The notes under the pieces were generated by a model, which saw only the letters and a program-made list of their open reading frames with translations, ran no database searches and was not told the origin of the DNA. Positions 16,658 through 24,555 of a stretch of 64,000 nt of DNA are shown one piece after another. The DNA lies in assembly GCF_014451325.2 (NCBI RefSeq), contig NZ_JACSCH020000007.1, positions 130,965 to 194,964 on the forward strand. The letters are read 5' to 3'. Numbering within the stretch: position 1 is the first letter of the stretch; every line of letters starts with the position of its first letter. This DNA is from Streptomyces sp. CB02980. Lineage in GTDB: Bacteria > Actinomycetota > Actinomycetes > Streptomycetales > Streptomycetaceae. A program made the position numbers and the translations under genes.

Positions 16658-16768
16658 GTCCGCGTCGGGGATCGGGTCGGCGCGTTTCCGTTCGTGCAGG
16701 AGTAGCTTTGAGTTTTCTACGGCGTGGTGCCTTGCGTAAGGATCAGTTCGGGTGGGCAGACTTCCCGA

Positions 16769-16798
16769 TTCGTCTTTTCCTGGGGCCTGACGTAGACT
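16769..16798 (+). promoter_or_regulatory. probable infA / alpha operon promoter
   Basis: TTCGTC at 16769-16774 and TAGACT at 16793-16798 are 18 bases apart and fit a vegetative (HrdB-type) promoter with a good -10 and a weak -35. The infA start lies about 80 bases downstream. Confidence 0.45.
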
Positions 16799-16878
16799 GA
16801 TGCGTCGGCTCTCGTGTACCCGTGTGTCCGCATACGGCGGCGAGAGTCGATCAAGGTAGCCGATTCGAAAGGCGAAGC

Positions 16879-17100
16879 GTGGCCAAGAAGCAAGGTGCCA
16901 TCGAAATCGAGGGCACCGTGATCGAGTCCCTCCCGAACGCCATGTTCAAGGTGGAACTCCAGAACGGTCACAAGGTCCTCGCGCACATCTCCGGCAAGAT
17001 GCGGATGCACTACATCCGAATCCTTCCGGACGACCGGGTCGTGGTGGAGCTCTCTCCGTACGACCTGACGCGTGGCCGGATCGTCTACCGGTACAAGTAG
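16879..17100 (+). CDS. infA: translation initiation factor IF-1
   Basis: A 73-residue S1/OB-fold protein, AKKQGAIEIEGTVIESLPN at the start and the GKMRMHYIRILPGD-like stretch (here ILPDDRVVVELSPYDLTRGR). IF-1 occupies the A site during initiation. The GTG at 16879 is chosen because it gives the invariant family length and follows GAAAGGCG; the frame is open upstream. Confidence 0.97.
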   Translation: MAKKQGAIEIEGTVIESLPNAMFKVELQNGHKVLAHISGKMRMHYIRILPDDRVVVELSPYDLTRGRIVYRYK

Positions 17101-17162
17101 ATCTTGCCCGCACCCCGCCTCCGCGCGCGGGTGGTGGCACTGACCCGGAGAACCTCACACCC

Positions 17163-17276
17163 ATGAAGGTCAAGCCGAGCGTCAAGAAGATCTGCGACAA
17201 GTGCAAGGTGATCCGCCGTCACGGCCGGGTCATGGTCATCTGCGACAACCTGCGCCACAAGCAGCGCCAGGGCTGA
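17163..17276 (+). CDS. rpmJ: 50S ribosomal protein L36, zinc-binding type
   Basis: A 37-residue protein MKVKPSVKKICDKCKV... with the zinc ligands Cys11, Cys14, Cys27 and His32. It stands in the usual place between infA and rpsM. Some Streptomyces carry a zinc-free paralog elsewhere under Zur control. The ATG at 17163 follows GGAGAACC. Confidence 0.97.
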   Translation: MKVKPSVKKICDKCKVIRRHGRVMVICDNLRHKQRQG

Positions 17277-17353
17277 AGCACGCCGACCGACCTGCAATTT
17301 CGCAGTTCTTCGCGCGACGCATAGCAATACGTACATACGCAGAGCCCGTCGGG

Positions 17354-17367
17354 CCGTGTTCGCACGG
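17354..17367 (+). promoter_or_regulatory. UUCG-capped hairpin in rpmJ-rpsM gap
   Basis: CCGTG pairs with CACGG around a TTCG loop, a very stable RNA tetraloop. It lies in the 191-base space between rpmJ and rpsM. The role is unknown; it could protect RNA ends or bind a ribosomal protein. Confidence 0.5.
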
Positions 17368-17467
17368 TTGACGGCACCTCCGGCGGGGGCCGGGGACCCG
17401 ACCTGTACCTCATACGGCAGCCGGGAACGGTTCTGCAGCAGACCCCCGAGAACACAGGAGCCATTGA

Positions 17468-17848
17468 ATGGCACGCGTTTCCGGTGTTGACATCCCGCGC
17501 GAAAAGCGTGTGGTGGTCGCACTCACCTACGTCTTCGGCATCGGGCGTACCCGGTCCGAGGAGATTCTCGCCGCGACCGGCGTGAACCCGTCCACCCGTG
17601 TCCGCGACCTTGCCGAGGAAGACCTCGTCAAGATCCGCGAGTACGTGGACGCCAACCTCCAGACCGAGGGTGACCTCCGTCGCGAGATCGCCGCCGACAT
17701 CCGCCGCAAGGTCGAGATCGGCTGCTACCAGGGCCTGCGCCACCGTCGTGGCCTGCCCGTCCGCGGCCAGCGCACCAGCACGAACGCTCGTACCCGCAAG
17801 GGCCCGCGTCGCGCCATCGCCGGCAAGAAGAAGCCGGGCAAGAAGTAG
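17468..17848 (+). CDS. rpsM: 30S ribosomal protein S13
   Basis: A 126-residue S13: ARVSGVDIPREKRVVVALTY at the start, GCYQGLRHRRGLPVRGQRT and the basic C-terminal tail RKGPRRAIAGKKKPGKK. S13 bridges the subunits and contacts the P-site tRNA. ACAGGAG lies just before the ATG. Confidence 0.98.
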   Translation: MARVSGVDIPREKRVVVALTYVFGIGRTRSEEILAATGVNPSTRVRDLAEEDLVKIREYVDANLQTEGDLRREIAADIRRKVEIGCYQGLRHRRGLPVRGQRTSTNARTRKGPRRAIAGKKKPGKK

Positions 17849-17914
17849 TCCTCAGCGGACGCTTGACCAAGCGGTCTTCGCTGTAGGACCGACCACCTCC
17901 CGTAGGAGTTATAG

Positions 17915-18319
17915 ATGCCCCCCAAGGGTCGTCAGGGCGCTGCCAAGAAGGTGCGCCGCAAGGAAAAGAAGAACGTCGCTCACGGCCACGCGCACATCAA
18001 GAGCACGTTCAACAACACGATCGTCTCGATCACGGACCCCGCGGGCAACGTGATCTCCTGGGCCTCCGCCGGCCACGTCGGCTTCAAGGGCTCGCGCAAG
18101 TCGACCCCGTTCGCCGCGCAGATGGCCGCCGAGTCGGCCGCTCGCCGCGCGCAGGAGCACGGCATGCGCAAGGTTGACGTCTTCGTCAAGGGTCCGGGCT
18201 CCGGCCGCGAGACCGCGATCCGTTCCCTCCAGGCCACGGGCCTCGAGGTCGGTTCGATCCAGGACGTCACCCCCACGCCGCACAACGGCTGCCGTCCCCC
18301 CAAGCGCCGCCGCGTCTGA
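17915..18319 (+). CDS. rpsK: 30S ribosomal protein S11
   Basis: A 134-residue S11 with KNVAHGHAHIKSTFNNTIV and the C-terminal VTPTPHNGCRPPKRRRV. It forms part of the platform near the Shine-Dalgarno duplex. In most bacteria rpsD (S4) follows; here rpoA comes directly after a 127-base gap, so rpsD must be elsewhere. Confidence 0.98.
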   Translation: MPPKGRQGAAKKVRRKEKKNVAHGHAHIKSTFNNTIVSITDPAGNVISWASAGHVGFKGSRKSTPFAAQMAAESAARRAQEHGMRKVDVFVKGPGSGRETAIRSLQATGLEVGSIQDVTPTPHNGCRPPKRRRV

Positions 18320-18344
18320 CGCACGGCTGCTTGATTCAGGACTT

Positions 18345-18377
18345 CGGGCGGTACGGCTCTTCGGACCGTGCCGCCCG
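18345..18377 (+). promoter_or_regulatory. hairpin with UUCG core between rpsK and rpoA
   Basis: CGGGCGGTACGG (18345-18356) pairs with CCGTGCCGCCCG (18366-18377) with one T-G pair, and the loop itself contains TC-TTCG-GA. It stands 69 bases before rpoA. It could adjust the level of rpoA relative to ribosomal proteins. No T tract follows. Confidence 0.6.
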
Positions 18378-18446
18378 TACCCTTGCAGTACGCAGCACTC
18401 CGTCGGGCGTCAAATAGTGGGCGTCCACGACTGAAGGATTGAACAC

Positions 18447-19469
18447 ATGCTTATCGCTCAGCGTCCTTCGCTGACCGAAGAGGTCGTCGACGAGTTCCGC
18501 TCCCGGTTCGTGATCGAGCCGCTGGAGCCGGGCTTCGGCTACACCCTCGGCAACTCCCTCCGCCGTACCCTCCTGTCCTCGATCCCGGGTGCCGCTGTCA
18601 CCAGCATCCGCATCGACGGCGTCCTGCACGAGTTCACCACCGTGCCGGGCGTCAAGGAGGACGTGACCGACCTCATCCTCAACATCAAGCAGCTGGTCGT
18701 CTCCTCGGAGCACGACGAGCCGGTCGTGATGTACCTGCGCAAGCAGGGCCCGGGTCTGGTCACCGCCGCCGACATCGCGCCCCCGGCCGGTGTCGAGGTG
18801 CACAACCCCGACCTCGTCCTCGCCACGCTCAACGGCAAGGGCAAGCTGGAGATGGAGCTGACCGTCGAGCGCGGTCGCGGCTACGTCTCCGCCGTGCAGA
18901 ACAAGCAGGTGGGCCAGGAGATCGGTCGTATCCCGGTCGACTCCATCTACTCCCCGGTGCTCAAGGTCACGTACAAGGTCGAGGCGACCCGTGTCGAGCA
19001 GCGCACCGACTTCGACAAGCTGATCGTCGACGTCGAGACCAAGCAGGCCATGCGCCCGCGTGACGCCATGGCGTCCGCCGGCAAGACCCTGGTCGAGCTG
19101 TTCGGTCTGGCGCGCGAGCTCAACATCGACGCCGAGGGCATCGACATGGGCCCGTCCCCCACGGACGCCGCCCTCGCCGCCGACCTGGCGCTGCCGATCG
19201 AGGAGCTCGAGCTCACCGTTCGTTCGTACAACTGCCTCAAGCGTGAGGGCATCCACTCCGTGGGTGAGCTCGTGGCGCGCTCCGAGGCGGACCTGCTCGA
19301 CATCCGCAACTTCGGTGCGAAGTCGATCGACGAGGTCAAGGCGAAGCTGGCCGGTATGGGCCTCGCGCTGAAGGACTCGCCGCCCGGATTCGACCCGACC
19401 GCCGCCGCCGACGCCTTCGGCGCCGACGACGACGCGGACGCCGGTTTCGTCGAGACCGAGCAGTACTAG
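18447..19469 (+). CDS. rpoA: RNA polymerase alpha subunit
   Basis: A 340-residue alpha subunit. Residues 1-230 form the dimerising N-terminal domain (FVIEPLEPGFGYTLGNSLRR; LSSIPGAAVTSIRIDGVLHE). Residues about 250-320 form the C-terminal domain that binds UP elements and regulators (LTVRSYNCLKREGIHSVGEL; LLDIRNFGAKSIDEVKAKL). The acidic tail (FGADDDADAGFVETEQY) is typical for Streptomyces. Strong GAAGGA site before the ATG. Confidence 0.98.
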   Translation: MLIAQRPSLTEEVVDEFRSRFVIEPLEPGFGYTLGNSLRRTLLSSIPGAAVTSIRIDGVLHEFTTVPGVKEDVTDLILNIKQLVVSSEHDEPVVMYLRKQGPGLVTAADIAPPAGVEVHNPDLVLATLNGKGKLEMELTVERGRGYVSAVQNKQVGQEIGRIPVDSIYSPVLKVTYKVEATRVEQRTDFDKLIVDVETKQAMRPRDAMASAGKTLVELFGLARELNIDAEGIDMGPSPTDAALAADLALPIEELELTVRSYNCLKREGIHSVGELVARSEADLLDIRNFGAKSIDEVKAKLAGMGLALKDSPPGFDPTAAADAFGADDDADAGFVETEQY

Positions 19470-19482
19470 TAGATCGTCTGCG

Positions 19483-19533
19483 GGCCGGCTTCGGCCGGTC
19501 GCGCAGTTCCCCGCGCCCCTTACGGGGCGCGGG
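19483..19533 (+). terminator. tandem hairpins between rpoA and rplQ
   Basis: First a 7-bp stem with a TTCG loop (19483-19500), then a 10-bp stem CCCGCGCCCC/GGGGCGCGGG with a TTAC loop (19510-19533), followed by TCTTCG. The second resembles a rho-independent terminator with a short T signal, so only part of the transcript may reach rplQ. Confidence 0.6.
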
Positions 19534-19611
19534 TCTTCGACGGGCGACCGCCCGCTCGGATACTGACCTCGGTACCTGATACGGCCGAGGCAGACATCAA
19601 GGAGAAACACC

Positions 19612-20076
19612 ATGCCGCGTCCCGCGAAGGGTGCCCGCCTCGGCGGTTCCGCCGCGCACGAGAAGCTGCTCCTCGCCAACCTGGCGAAGTCGCTCTTCGA
19701 GCACGGCCGCATCACCACCACCGAGGCCAAGGCCCGTCGCCTGCGTCCGGTCGCCGAGCGCCTGATCACCAAGGCGAAGAAGGGCGACATCCACAACCGT
19801 CGCCTGGTGCTGCAGACGATCACCGACAAGGGCATCGTCCACACCCTCTTCACCGAGATCGCCCCGCGCTACTCCGAGCGCCCGGGTGGCTACACCCGTA
19901 TCACCAAGATCGGCAACCGTCGTGGCGACAACGCCCCGATGGCCGTGATCGAGCTGGTCGAGGGCGAGATCGCCAAGAAGGCGACCGTCGCCGAGGCCGA
20001 GGCCGCCACCGTGCGCGCCGTCAAGGAGGCCGACGCGGCCGCCGAGGCTCCGGCCGAGGAGTCGAAGGACGCGTAA
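19612..20076 (+). CDS. rplQ: 50S ribosomal protein L17
   Basis: A 154-residue L17. The family core (RLGGSAAHEKLLLANLAKSL, TTEAKARRLRPVAERLIT, and RYSERPGGYTRITKIGNRRG) ends near residue 120; the remaining residues are an Ala/Glu-rich tail usual in actinobacteria. Last gene of the alpha operon, with a strong hairpin after it. Confidence 0.97.
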   Translation: MPRPAKGARLGGSAAHEKLLLANLAKSLFEHGRITTTEAKARRLRPVAERLITKAKKGDIHNRRLVLQTITDKGIVHTLFTEIAPRYSERPGGYTRITKIGNRRGDNAPMAVIELVEGEIAKKATVAEAEAATVRAVKEADAAAEAPAEESKDA

Positions 20077-20098
20077 GCGTTCCGACGTTTCTCGTGTG

Positions 20099-20128
20099 CG
20101 GGCCCGTACCCCTTGGGGTGCGGGCCCG
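20099..20128 (+). terminator. hairpin terminator after rplQ
   Basis: CGGGCCCGTACCCC and GGGGTGCGGGCCCG form a 13-14 bp stem with one T-G pair and a minimal loop, followed by TTGCCGTGTT. It separates rplQ from truA. Confidence 0.78.
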
Positions 20129-20162
20129 TTGCCGTGTTCGATGGTTTCGAGAGGATTTCCGC

Positions 20163-21020
20163 GTGAGCGATGACGTGCAGGACGGGTTCGTACGGGTTCG
20201 GCTTGACCTGTCGTACGACGGCAAGGACTTCTCCGGCTGGGCCAAGCAGTCCCAGGGGCAGCGGACCGTGCAGGGGGACATCGAGGCCGCGCTGCGGACC
20301 GTGACCCGGTCGGCGGAGACGTACGAGCTGACCGTGGCCGGCCGGACCGACTCCGGGGTGCACGCGCGCGGCCAGGTCGCGCATGTCGACCTGCCCGTCG
20401 AGCTGTGGGCCGAGCACCGCGACAAGCTGCTCAGGCGGCTCGCGGGGCGCCTCTCGCACGATGTGCGGGTCTGGTCCCTGACCGAGGCCCCCAGCGGCTT
20501 CAACGCGCGTTTCTCCGCCGTCTGGCGCCGTTACGCGTACCGGGTCACCGACAACCCCGGCGGGGTCGACCCGCTGCAGCGCGGGCACGTCCTGTGGCAC
20601 GACTGGGCCCTCGACATGGACGCCATGAACGAGGCCGCCGCGGCGCTCGTCGGCGAGCACGACTTCGCCGCGTACTGCAAGCGGCGCGAGGGGGCCACCA
20701 CCATCCGCACGCTCCAGGAGCTGCGCTGGGAGCGCCGCCCCGACGGTGTGATGGAAGCCACCGTGAAGGCGGACGCCTTCTGCCACAACATGGTCCGCTC
20801 GCTGGTCGGCGCCCTGCTCTTCGTCGGCGACGGGCACCGGCCCGTGGACTGGCCGGGCAAGGTGCTCGCGGCCGGCGTGCGGGACTCGGCCGTGCATGTC
20901 GTACGGCCGCACGGCCTCACCCTCGAAGAGGTCGGCTACCCGGCCGACGAGCTCCTGGCCGCCCGCAATCTGGAGGCCAGGAACAAGCGGTCACTCCCCG
21001 GGAGCGCCGGCTGCTGCTGA
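20163..21020 (+). CDS. truA: tRNA pseudouridine(38-40) synthase
   Basis: A 285-residue TruA, which makes pseudouridine at positions 38-40 of the tRNA anticodon arm. The catalytic Asp is in AGRTDSGVHARGQVAH, and FNARFSAVWRRYAYRV and CHNMVRSLVGALLFVG are also typical. The GTG at 20163 is chosen because GAGAGGA precedes it and the product then begins before RVRLDLSYDGKDFSGWA. The last 30 bases overlap the end of the convergent gene on the other strand. Confidence 0.95.
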   Translation: MSDDVQDGFVRVRLDLSYDGKDFSGWAKQSQGQRTVQGDIEAALRTVTRSAETYELTVAGRTDSGVHARGQVAHVDLPVELWAEHRDKLLRRLAGRLSHDVRVWSLTEAPSGFNARFSAVWRRYAYRVTDNPGGVDPLQRGHVLWHDWALDMDAMNEAAAALVGEHDFAAYCKRREGATTIRTLQELRWERRPDGVMEATVKADAFCHNMVRSLVGALLFVGDGHRPVDWPGKVLAAGVRDSAVHVVRPHGLTLEEVGYPADELLAARNLEARNKRSLPGSAGCC

Positions 21021-21995
21021 GGCCTGGGAGCGGCCGCGGGCGTAGATCTGGTTGAAGGCGAAGGTGCCGAGGTCGTCGCTGGCCTGGAAGATCGGCTTGT
21101 CGGCCTTGGTGACCTTCTTGCCGTTGGAGAAGCCGGCCTGGGTGAAGTAGGCGTAGCGGCCGACCGAGTTCGAGCGGCGCAGGCAGACCGTGGCGTGGCA
21201 GAAGTCACGTACGCCCGCGCCGACCAGCGGGGCGATGCCGCCGGTGGCCTGGTTCTTCGCCTTCAGGGCCGCGGCCTCGGAGGGGAAGACGGCGACGCCG
21301 ACGGTGATCGCCACGCCGTCCTTCACATAGGTGGCGCGGAGCACCCGCTGGCAGCCGTTCTTCTTCAGGACGGCGCCGAGGCCGCCCTGGGTGACGGCCG
21401 CGCAGTCGGTCGTCGCCGAGGTCGCGCCCTTGGTGTACGGGCGCTTGTTCATCGACAGCTTCTTGCCCGGGAAGAGGCCCTCCGCGGAGAGCGGGGCCTT
21501 GTCCTTCTTCGGGTCCGAGATGTAGTCCTTCGGGTTCGGCGGGGGCGGCGGCGCCACCGACGAGAAGGTCGGCTCGGGGGTCGGGGCCGTGGTGGGGGAG
21601 GCCGTGCCGGTGGGCACCCCGCCGTTCTCGGCCTCGTCGTTCTTCTTGCCGGAGGCCACCACGGCGGTGGCGACGATCGCGCCGACGACCAGGGCGGCCA
21701 CCGCGCCGCCGCCGATGATCAGCCAGCGCTTGCGGCGGTTACGGGAGGCCGAGGCGTCGGCCAGGGCGCCCCAGTCGGGGGTCGGCCCGCCGCTCTGGGC
21801 ACCCGGGAAGGGGTCGGGTGCCTGCCCCTGGCCGGGCTGCTGCCCGTACCCCTGAGGCTGCCCGTACTCCTGCTGCCCGTACCCCTGAGGCTGTCCGTAG
21901 CCCTGCTGTCCGTACTCCTGCTGCGGCTGCTGTCCGTGCCCCTGCTGCCCGCCCTGCTGCGGCTCTTGCGGCCACTGCGGTCCCCCAAAGCTCAT
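20991..21995 (-). CDS. membrane-anchored protein with Gln/Gly/Tyr-rich N-terminus
   Basis: A 334-residue protein of no recognised family. Residues 1-70 are cytoplasmic and made of YGQ/QG/PQ repeats (for example GYGQPQGYGQQEYGQ). One transmembrane helix follows near residues 108-130 (WLIIGGGAVAALVVGAIVATA). The rest is extracellular: a Pro/Thr linker, then about 200 residues with four cysteines and CAAVTQGGLGAVLKKNGCQR, a segment common to many Streptomyces membrane proteins of unknown function. The start at 21995 has AGGAT six bases before it. Its stop lies inside the convergent truA end. Confidence 0.8.
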   Translation of the reverse strand: MSFGGPQWPQEPQQGGQQGHGQQPQQEYGQQGYGQPQGYGQQEYGQPQGYGQQPGQGQAPDPFPGAQSGGPTPDWGALADASASRNRRKRWLIIGGGAVAALVVGAIVATAVVASGKKNDEAENGGVPTGTASPTTAPTPEPTFSSVAPPPPPNPKDYISDPKKDKAPLSAEGLFPGKKLSMNKRPYTKGATSATTDCAAVTQGGLGAVLKKNGCQRVLRATYVKDGVAITVGVAVFPSEAAALKAKNQATGGIAPLVGAGVRDFCHATVCLRRSNSVGRYAYFTQAGFSNGKKVTKADKPIFQASDDLGTFAFNQIYARGRSQASAAAGAPGE

Positions 21996-22038
21996 GCCGC
22001 GCATCCTAAACCGGTTGGGCCCCGGCGACGCGGGCGGC

Positions 22039-22044
22039 GACAAT
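22039..22044 (+). promoter_or_regulatory. -10-like element, leaderless start of ABC-F gene
   Basis: GACAAT lies seven bases before the ATG at 22052, the distance expected if transcription begins at the start codon itself. No ribosome-binding site is visible. No clear -35. Confidence 0.4.
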
Positions 22045-22051
22045 GCACCTC

Positions 22052-23674
22052 ATGGGACATGTCGAGGCCGCGCATCTTGAGTACTACCTGCCCGACGGGA
22101 GGATCCTCCTCGGGGACGCCTCCTTCCGGGTCGGGGAGGGCGCCGTCGTCGCCCTCGTCGGGGCCAACGGCGCCGGCAAGACCACACTGCTCCGGCTGAT
22201 CTCCGGAGAGCTCCAGCCGCACGGCGGCACCGTCAGGGTCAGCGGCGGCCTCGGCGTGATGCCGCAGTTCGTCGGCTCCGTGCGTGACGCGTCCACCGTG
22301 CGTGACCTGCTGGTCTCGGTGGCGCAGCCCCGGATCCGGGAGGCCGCGAAGGCCGTCGACGAGGCCGAGCACCTGATCATGACCGTCGACGACGAGGCCG
22401 CGCAGATGAAGTACGCGCAGGCCCTCAGCGACTGGGCCGAGGTGCAGGGGTACGAGGCCGAGACCCTCTGGGACATGTGCACGATGGCCGCGCTCGGCGT
22501 CCCGTACGAGAAGGCGCAGTTCCGGGAGGTCAGGACGCTCTCCGGCGGTGAGCAGAAGCGGCTCGTCCTGGAGTCGCTGCTGCGCGGCTCCGACGAGGTG
22601 CTGCTCCTCGACGAGCCGGACAACTATCTCGACGTCCCCGGCAAGCGGTGGCTGGAGGAGCGGCTGCGGGAGACCCGTAAGACCGTGTTGTTCATCTCTC
22701 ACGACCGGGAGCTGCTGTCCCGGGGCGCGCAGAAGATCGTCGCGGTCGAGCCCGGCCCGGCCGGCTCGGACGTGTGGGTGCACGGTGGCGGGTTCGACAC
22801 CTTCCACGAGGCGCGCCGGGAGCGGTTCGCGCGCTTCGAGGAGCTGAAGCGGCGCTGGGAGGAGAAGCACGCCCAGCTGAAGAAGCTCGTCCTCAACCTG
22901 CGGCAGGCGGCCGCGGTCAGCCACGACATGGCCTCGCGGTACGCGGCGGCGCAGACCCGGCTGCGGAAGTTCGAGGAGGCGGGGCCGCCGCCGGAGCCGC
23001 CGCGCGAGCAGGACATCAAGATGCGGCTGCGCGGTGGCCGCACCGGTGTACGCGCTGTGACCTGCGAGAACCTTGAGTTGACCGGGCTGATGAAGCCCTT
23101 CTCGCTGGAGATCTTCTACGGCGAGCGGGTCGGCGTCCTCGGCTCGAACGGGTCGGGTAAGTCACACTTCCTGCGGCTGCTCGCGGGGGACCCGTCCGTC
23201 GCCCACACGGGTGCGTGGAAGCTGGGCGCGCGGGTGGTGCCGGGGCACTTCGCCCAGACCCACGCGCACCCGGAGCTGACCGGGCGGCCGCTCGTCGACA
23301 TCCTGTGGACGGAGCACGCCAAGGACCGGGGCGGTGCGATGTCGATGCTGCGGCGGTACGAGCTGGAGCGGCAGGGCGACCAGCCGTTCGACAAGCTCTC
23401 GGGCGGGCAGCAGGCGCGGTTCCAGATCCTGCTGATGGAGCTGGCGGGCACGACGGCGCTGCTCCTCGACGAGCCGACGGACAACCTGGACCTGGAGTCG
23501 GCGGAGGCCCTGCAGGACGGCCTGGAGTCGTACGACGGGACGGTGCTGGCCGTCACGCACGACCGGTGGTTCGCAAAGTCCTTCGACCGGTTCCTGGTGT
23601 TCGGGTCCGACGGCGTGGTGCGGGAAACGACGGAGCCGGTGTGGGACGAGCGACGGGTCGAGCGGGCGCGGTGA
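22052..23674 (+). CDS. ABC-F family ATP-binding protein
   Basis: A 540-residue protein with two ABC ATPase domains and no transmembrane segments, the ABC-F layout of ribosome-associated factors and antibiotic-protection proteins. Domain 1: Walker A GANGAGKTT (residues 37-45), signature LSGGEQKR, Walker B VLLLDEP. A helical, charged linker follows (FEELKRRWEEKHAQLKKL). Domain 2: GSNGSGKS, LSGGQQAR, LLLDEPTDNLDLE. The start at 22052 is chosen over 22043 because of the -10 spacing and homologous MGH-type N-termini I recall. Whether it protects against a drug or is a housekeeping factor cannot be read from the sequence. The final 47 coding bases and the stop are duplicated downstream. Confidence 0.9.
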   Translation: MGHVEAAHLEYYLPDGRILLGDASFRVGEGAVVALVGANGAGKTTLLRLISGELQPHGGTVRVSGGLGVMPQFVGSVRDASTVRDLLVSVAQPRIREAAKAVDEAEHLIMTVDDEAAQMKYAQALSDWAEVQGYEAETLWDMCTMAALGVPYEKAQFREVRTLSGGEQKRLVLESLLRGSDEVLLLDEPDNYLDVPGKRWLEERLRETRKTVLFISHDRELLSRGAQKIVAVEPGPAGSDVWVHGGGFDTFHEARRERFARFEELKRRWEEKHAQLKKLVLNLRQAAAVSHDMASRYAAAQTRLRKFEEAGPPPEPPREQDIKMRLRGGRTGVRAVTCENLELTGLMKPFSLEIFYGERVGVLGSNGSGKSHFLRLLAGDPSVAHTGAWKLGARVVPGHFAQTHAHPELTGRPLVDILWTEHAKDRGGAMSMLRRYELERQGDQPFDKLSGGQQARFQILLMELAGTTALLLDEPTDNLDLESAEALQDGLESYDGTVLAVTHDRWFAKSFDRFLVFGSDGVVRETTEPVWDERRVERAR

Positions 23675-23677
23675 CCT
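23628..23677 (+). repeat. 50-bp direct repeat, copy 1 (end of ABC-F gene)
   Basis: A perfect 50-base match to 23794-23843. This copy covers the last codons and the stop of the ABC-F gene. The flanks differ on both sides, so the boundary is sharp. Confidence 0.95.
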
Positions 23678-23720
23678 CGGGCGGTCGGCGACGGGCCTCG
23701 GGCCCCGGCCGACGGACGGA

Positions 23721-23774
23721 GTCCGGCGCAGCCGGGCGAAGCCGGGGAGGCCCCTTGGGGCCGAGTCGTGCGAG
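23721..23774 (+). repeat. dispersed intergenic element, copy B
   Basis: Begins GTCCGGCGCAGCCGGGCGAAGC, contains the palindrome GGCCCC/GGGGCC and ends near GTGCGAG. It aligns along its length with copy A at 16596-16657. It sits between the two copies of the 50-bp direct repeat. Confidence 0.6.
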
Positions 23775-23793
23775 GGCGGCGTGGGGGAGGGGT

Positions 23794-23843
23794 CGACGGA
23801 GCCGGTGTGGGACGAGCGACGGGTCGAGCGGGCGCGGTGACCT
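23794..23843 (+). repeat. 50-bp direct repeat, copy 2
   Basis: Identical to 23628-23677, offset by 166 bases and separated by 116 bases that contain element B. It would encode the same C-terminal residues TEPVWDERRVERAR but lies outside any gene. Confidence 0.95.
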
Positions 23844-23859
23844 GGTGTCTCGCGGCGTT

Positions 23860-23889
23860 TTGACCCGTCAGGGGTAGCGCGGGTAGTGT
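23860..23889 (+). promoter_or_regulatory. rplM-rpsI promoter
   Basis: TTGACC (23860-23865) and TAGTGT (23884-23889) are separated by 18 bases, close to the vegetative consensus. It lies 17 bases after the second direct repeat and about 180 bases before rplM. Confidence 0.7.
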
Positions 23890-24067
23890 TGCGGTTTGTT
23901 ATGCGTATTGGCTTCGTCGTTCTCATACGAAGGGCCTTTACGCAGGTTCCCTGGAGCAGTTACCAGTGGCTCGCATACGGGCAGTGTTCCCGGCAGTGCA
24001 GGCCCCAGCTGCATGATCGCTTCAGGTGTGTCTGGACTCCATCCACTGAAGAAGCGAAGGCTACGAA

Positions 24068-24511
24068 GTGCGTACGTACAGCCCCAAGCCCGGCGATGTC
24101 ACTCGCCAGTGGCACATCATCGACGCGCAGGACATCGTCCTGGGCCGTCTGGCGACCACGGCTGCGAACCTCCTCCGAGGCAAGCACAAGCCGGTCTACG
24201 CCCCCCACATGGACATGGGCGACTTCGTCATCATCATCAATGCTGACAAGGTCCACCTGTCCGGCAACAAGAAGACCCAGAAGCTGGCTTACCGCCACTC
24301 CGGCTTCCCGGGTGGTCTGCGCTCCGTCCGTTACGACGAGCTGCTCTCCAAGAACCCCGAGAAGGCCGTCGAGAAGGCCATCAAGGGCATGATCCCCAAG
24401 AACACCCTGGGCCGTCAGATGATCTCGAAGCTGAAGGTCTACGCGGGCGAGAACCACCCGCACGCTGCGCAGCAGCCGGTCCCGTTCGAGATCACCCAGG
24501 TCGCGCAGTAG
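24068..24511 (+). CDS. rplM: 50S ribosomal protein L13
   Basis: A 147-residue L13 starting at a GTG. YSPKPGDVTRQWHIIDAQDI and LGRLATTAANLLRGKHKP mark the N-terminus and the GMIPKNTLGRQM signature the C-terminal half. L13 is an early large-subunit assembly protein. It forms the usual bicistronic unit with rpsI, 44 bases downstream. Confidence 0.98.
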   Translation: MRTYSPKPGDVTRQWHIIDAQDIVLGRLATTAANLLRGKHKPVYAPHMDMGDFVIIINADKVHLSGNKKTQKLAYRHSGFPGGLRSVRYDELLSKNPEKAVEKAIKGMIPKNTLGRQMISKLKVYAGENHPHAAQQPVPFEITQVAQ

Positions 24512-24555
24512 TTCCGGCCACACCCCCTAAGAACGAAAGAAATCTGAGGAGCATC

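Larger units (their letters stand above)
16536..16878 (+). other. intergenic region between map and infA
   Basis: This 343-base gap holds no gene. It contains a copy of a dispersed GC-rich palindromic element (16596-16657) and, further on, a plausible promoter for the alpha operon. The remaining sequence shows nothing recognisable. Confidence 0.5.
23675..24067 (+). other. intergenic region between ABC-F gene and rplM
   Basis: This 393-base gap holds a palindromic element (copy B), the second copy of the 50-bp direct repeat, and the rplM promoter followed by a leader of about 170 bases. No gene was found; reading frames here have no family match. Confidence 0.6.

Noticed and set aside
18320..18446. 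Missing rpsD as a deletion
   Set aside because: The absence of rpsD between rpsK and rpoA is normal for Streptomyces, where it is found elsewhere, so it is not evidence of loss.
22052..23674. Call as a specific antibiotic-resistance ABC-F gene
   Set aside because: The interdomain linker could not be matched to a known drug-protection type; only the family level is supported.
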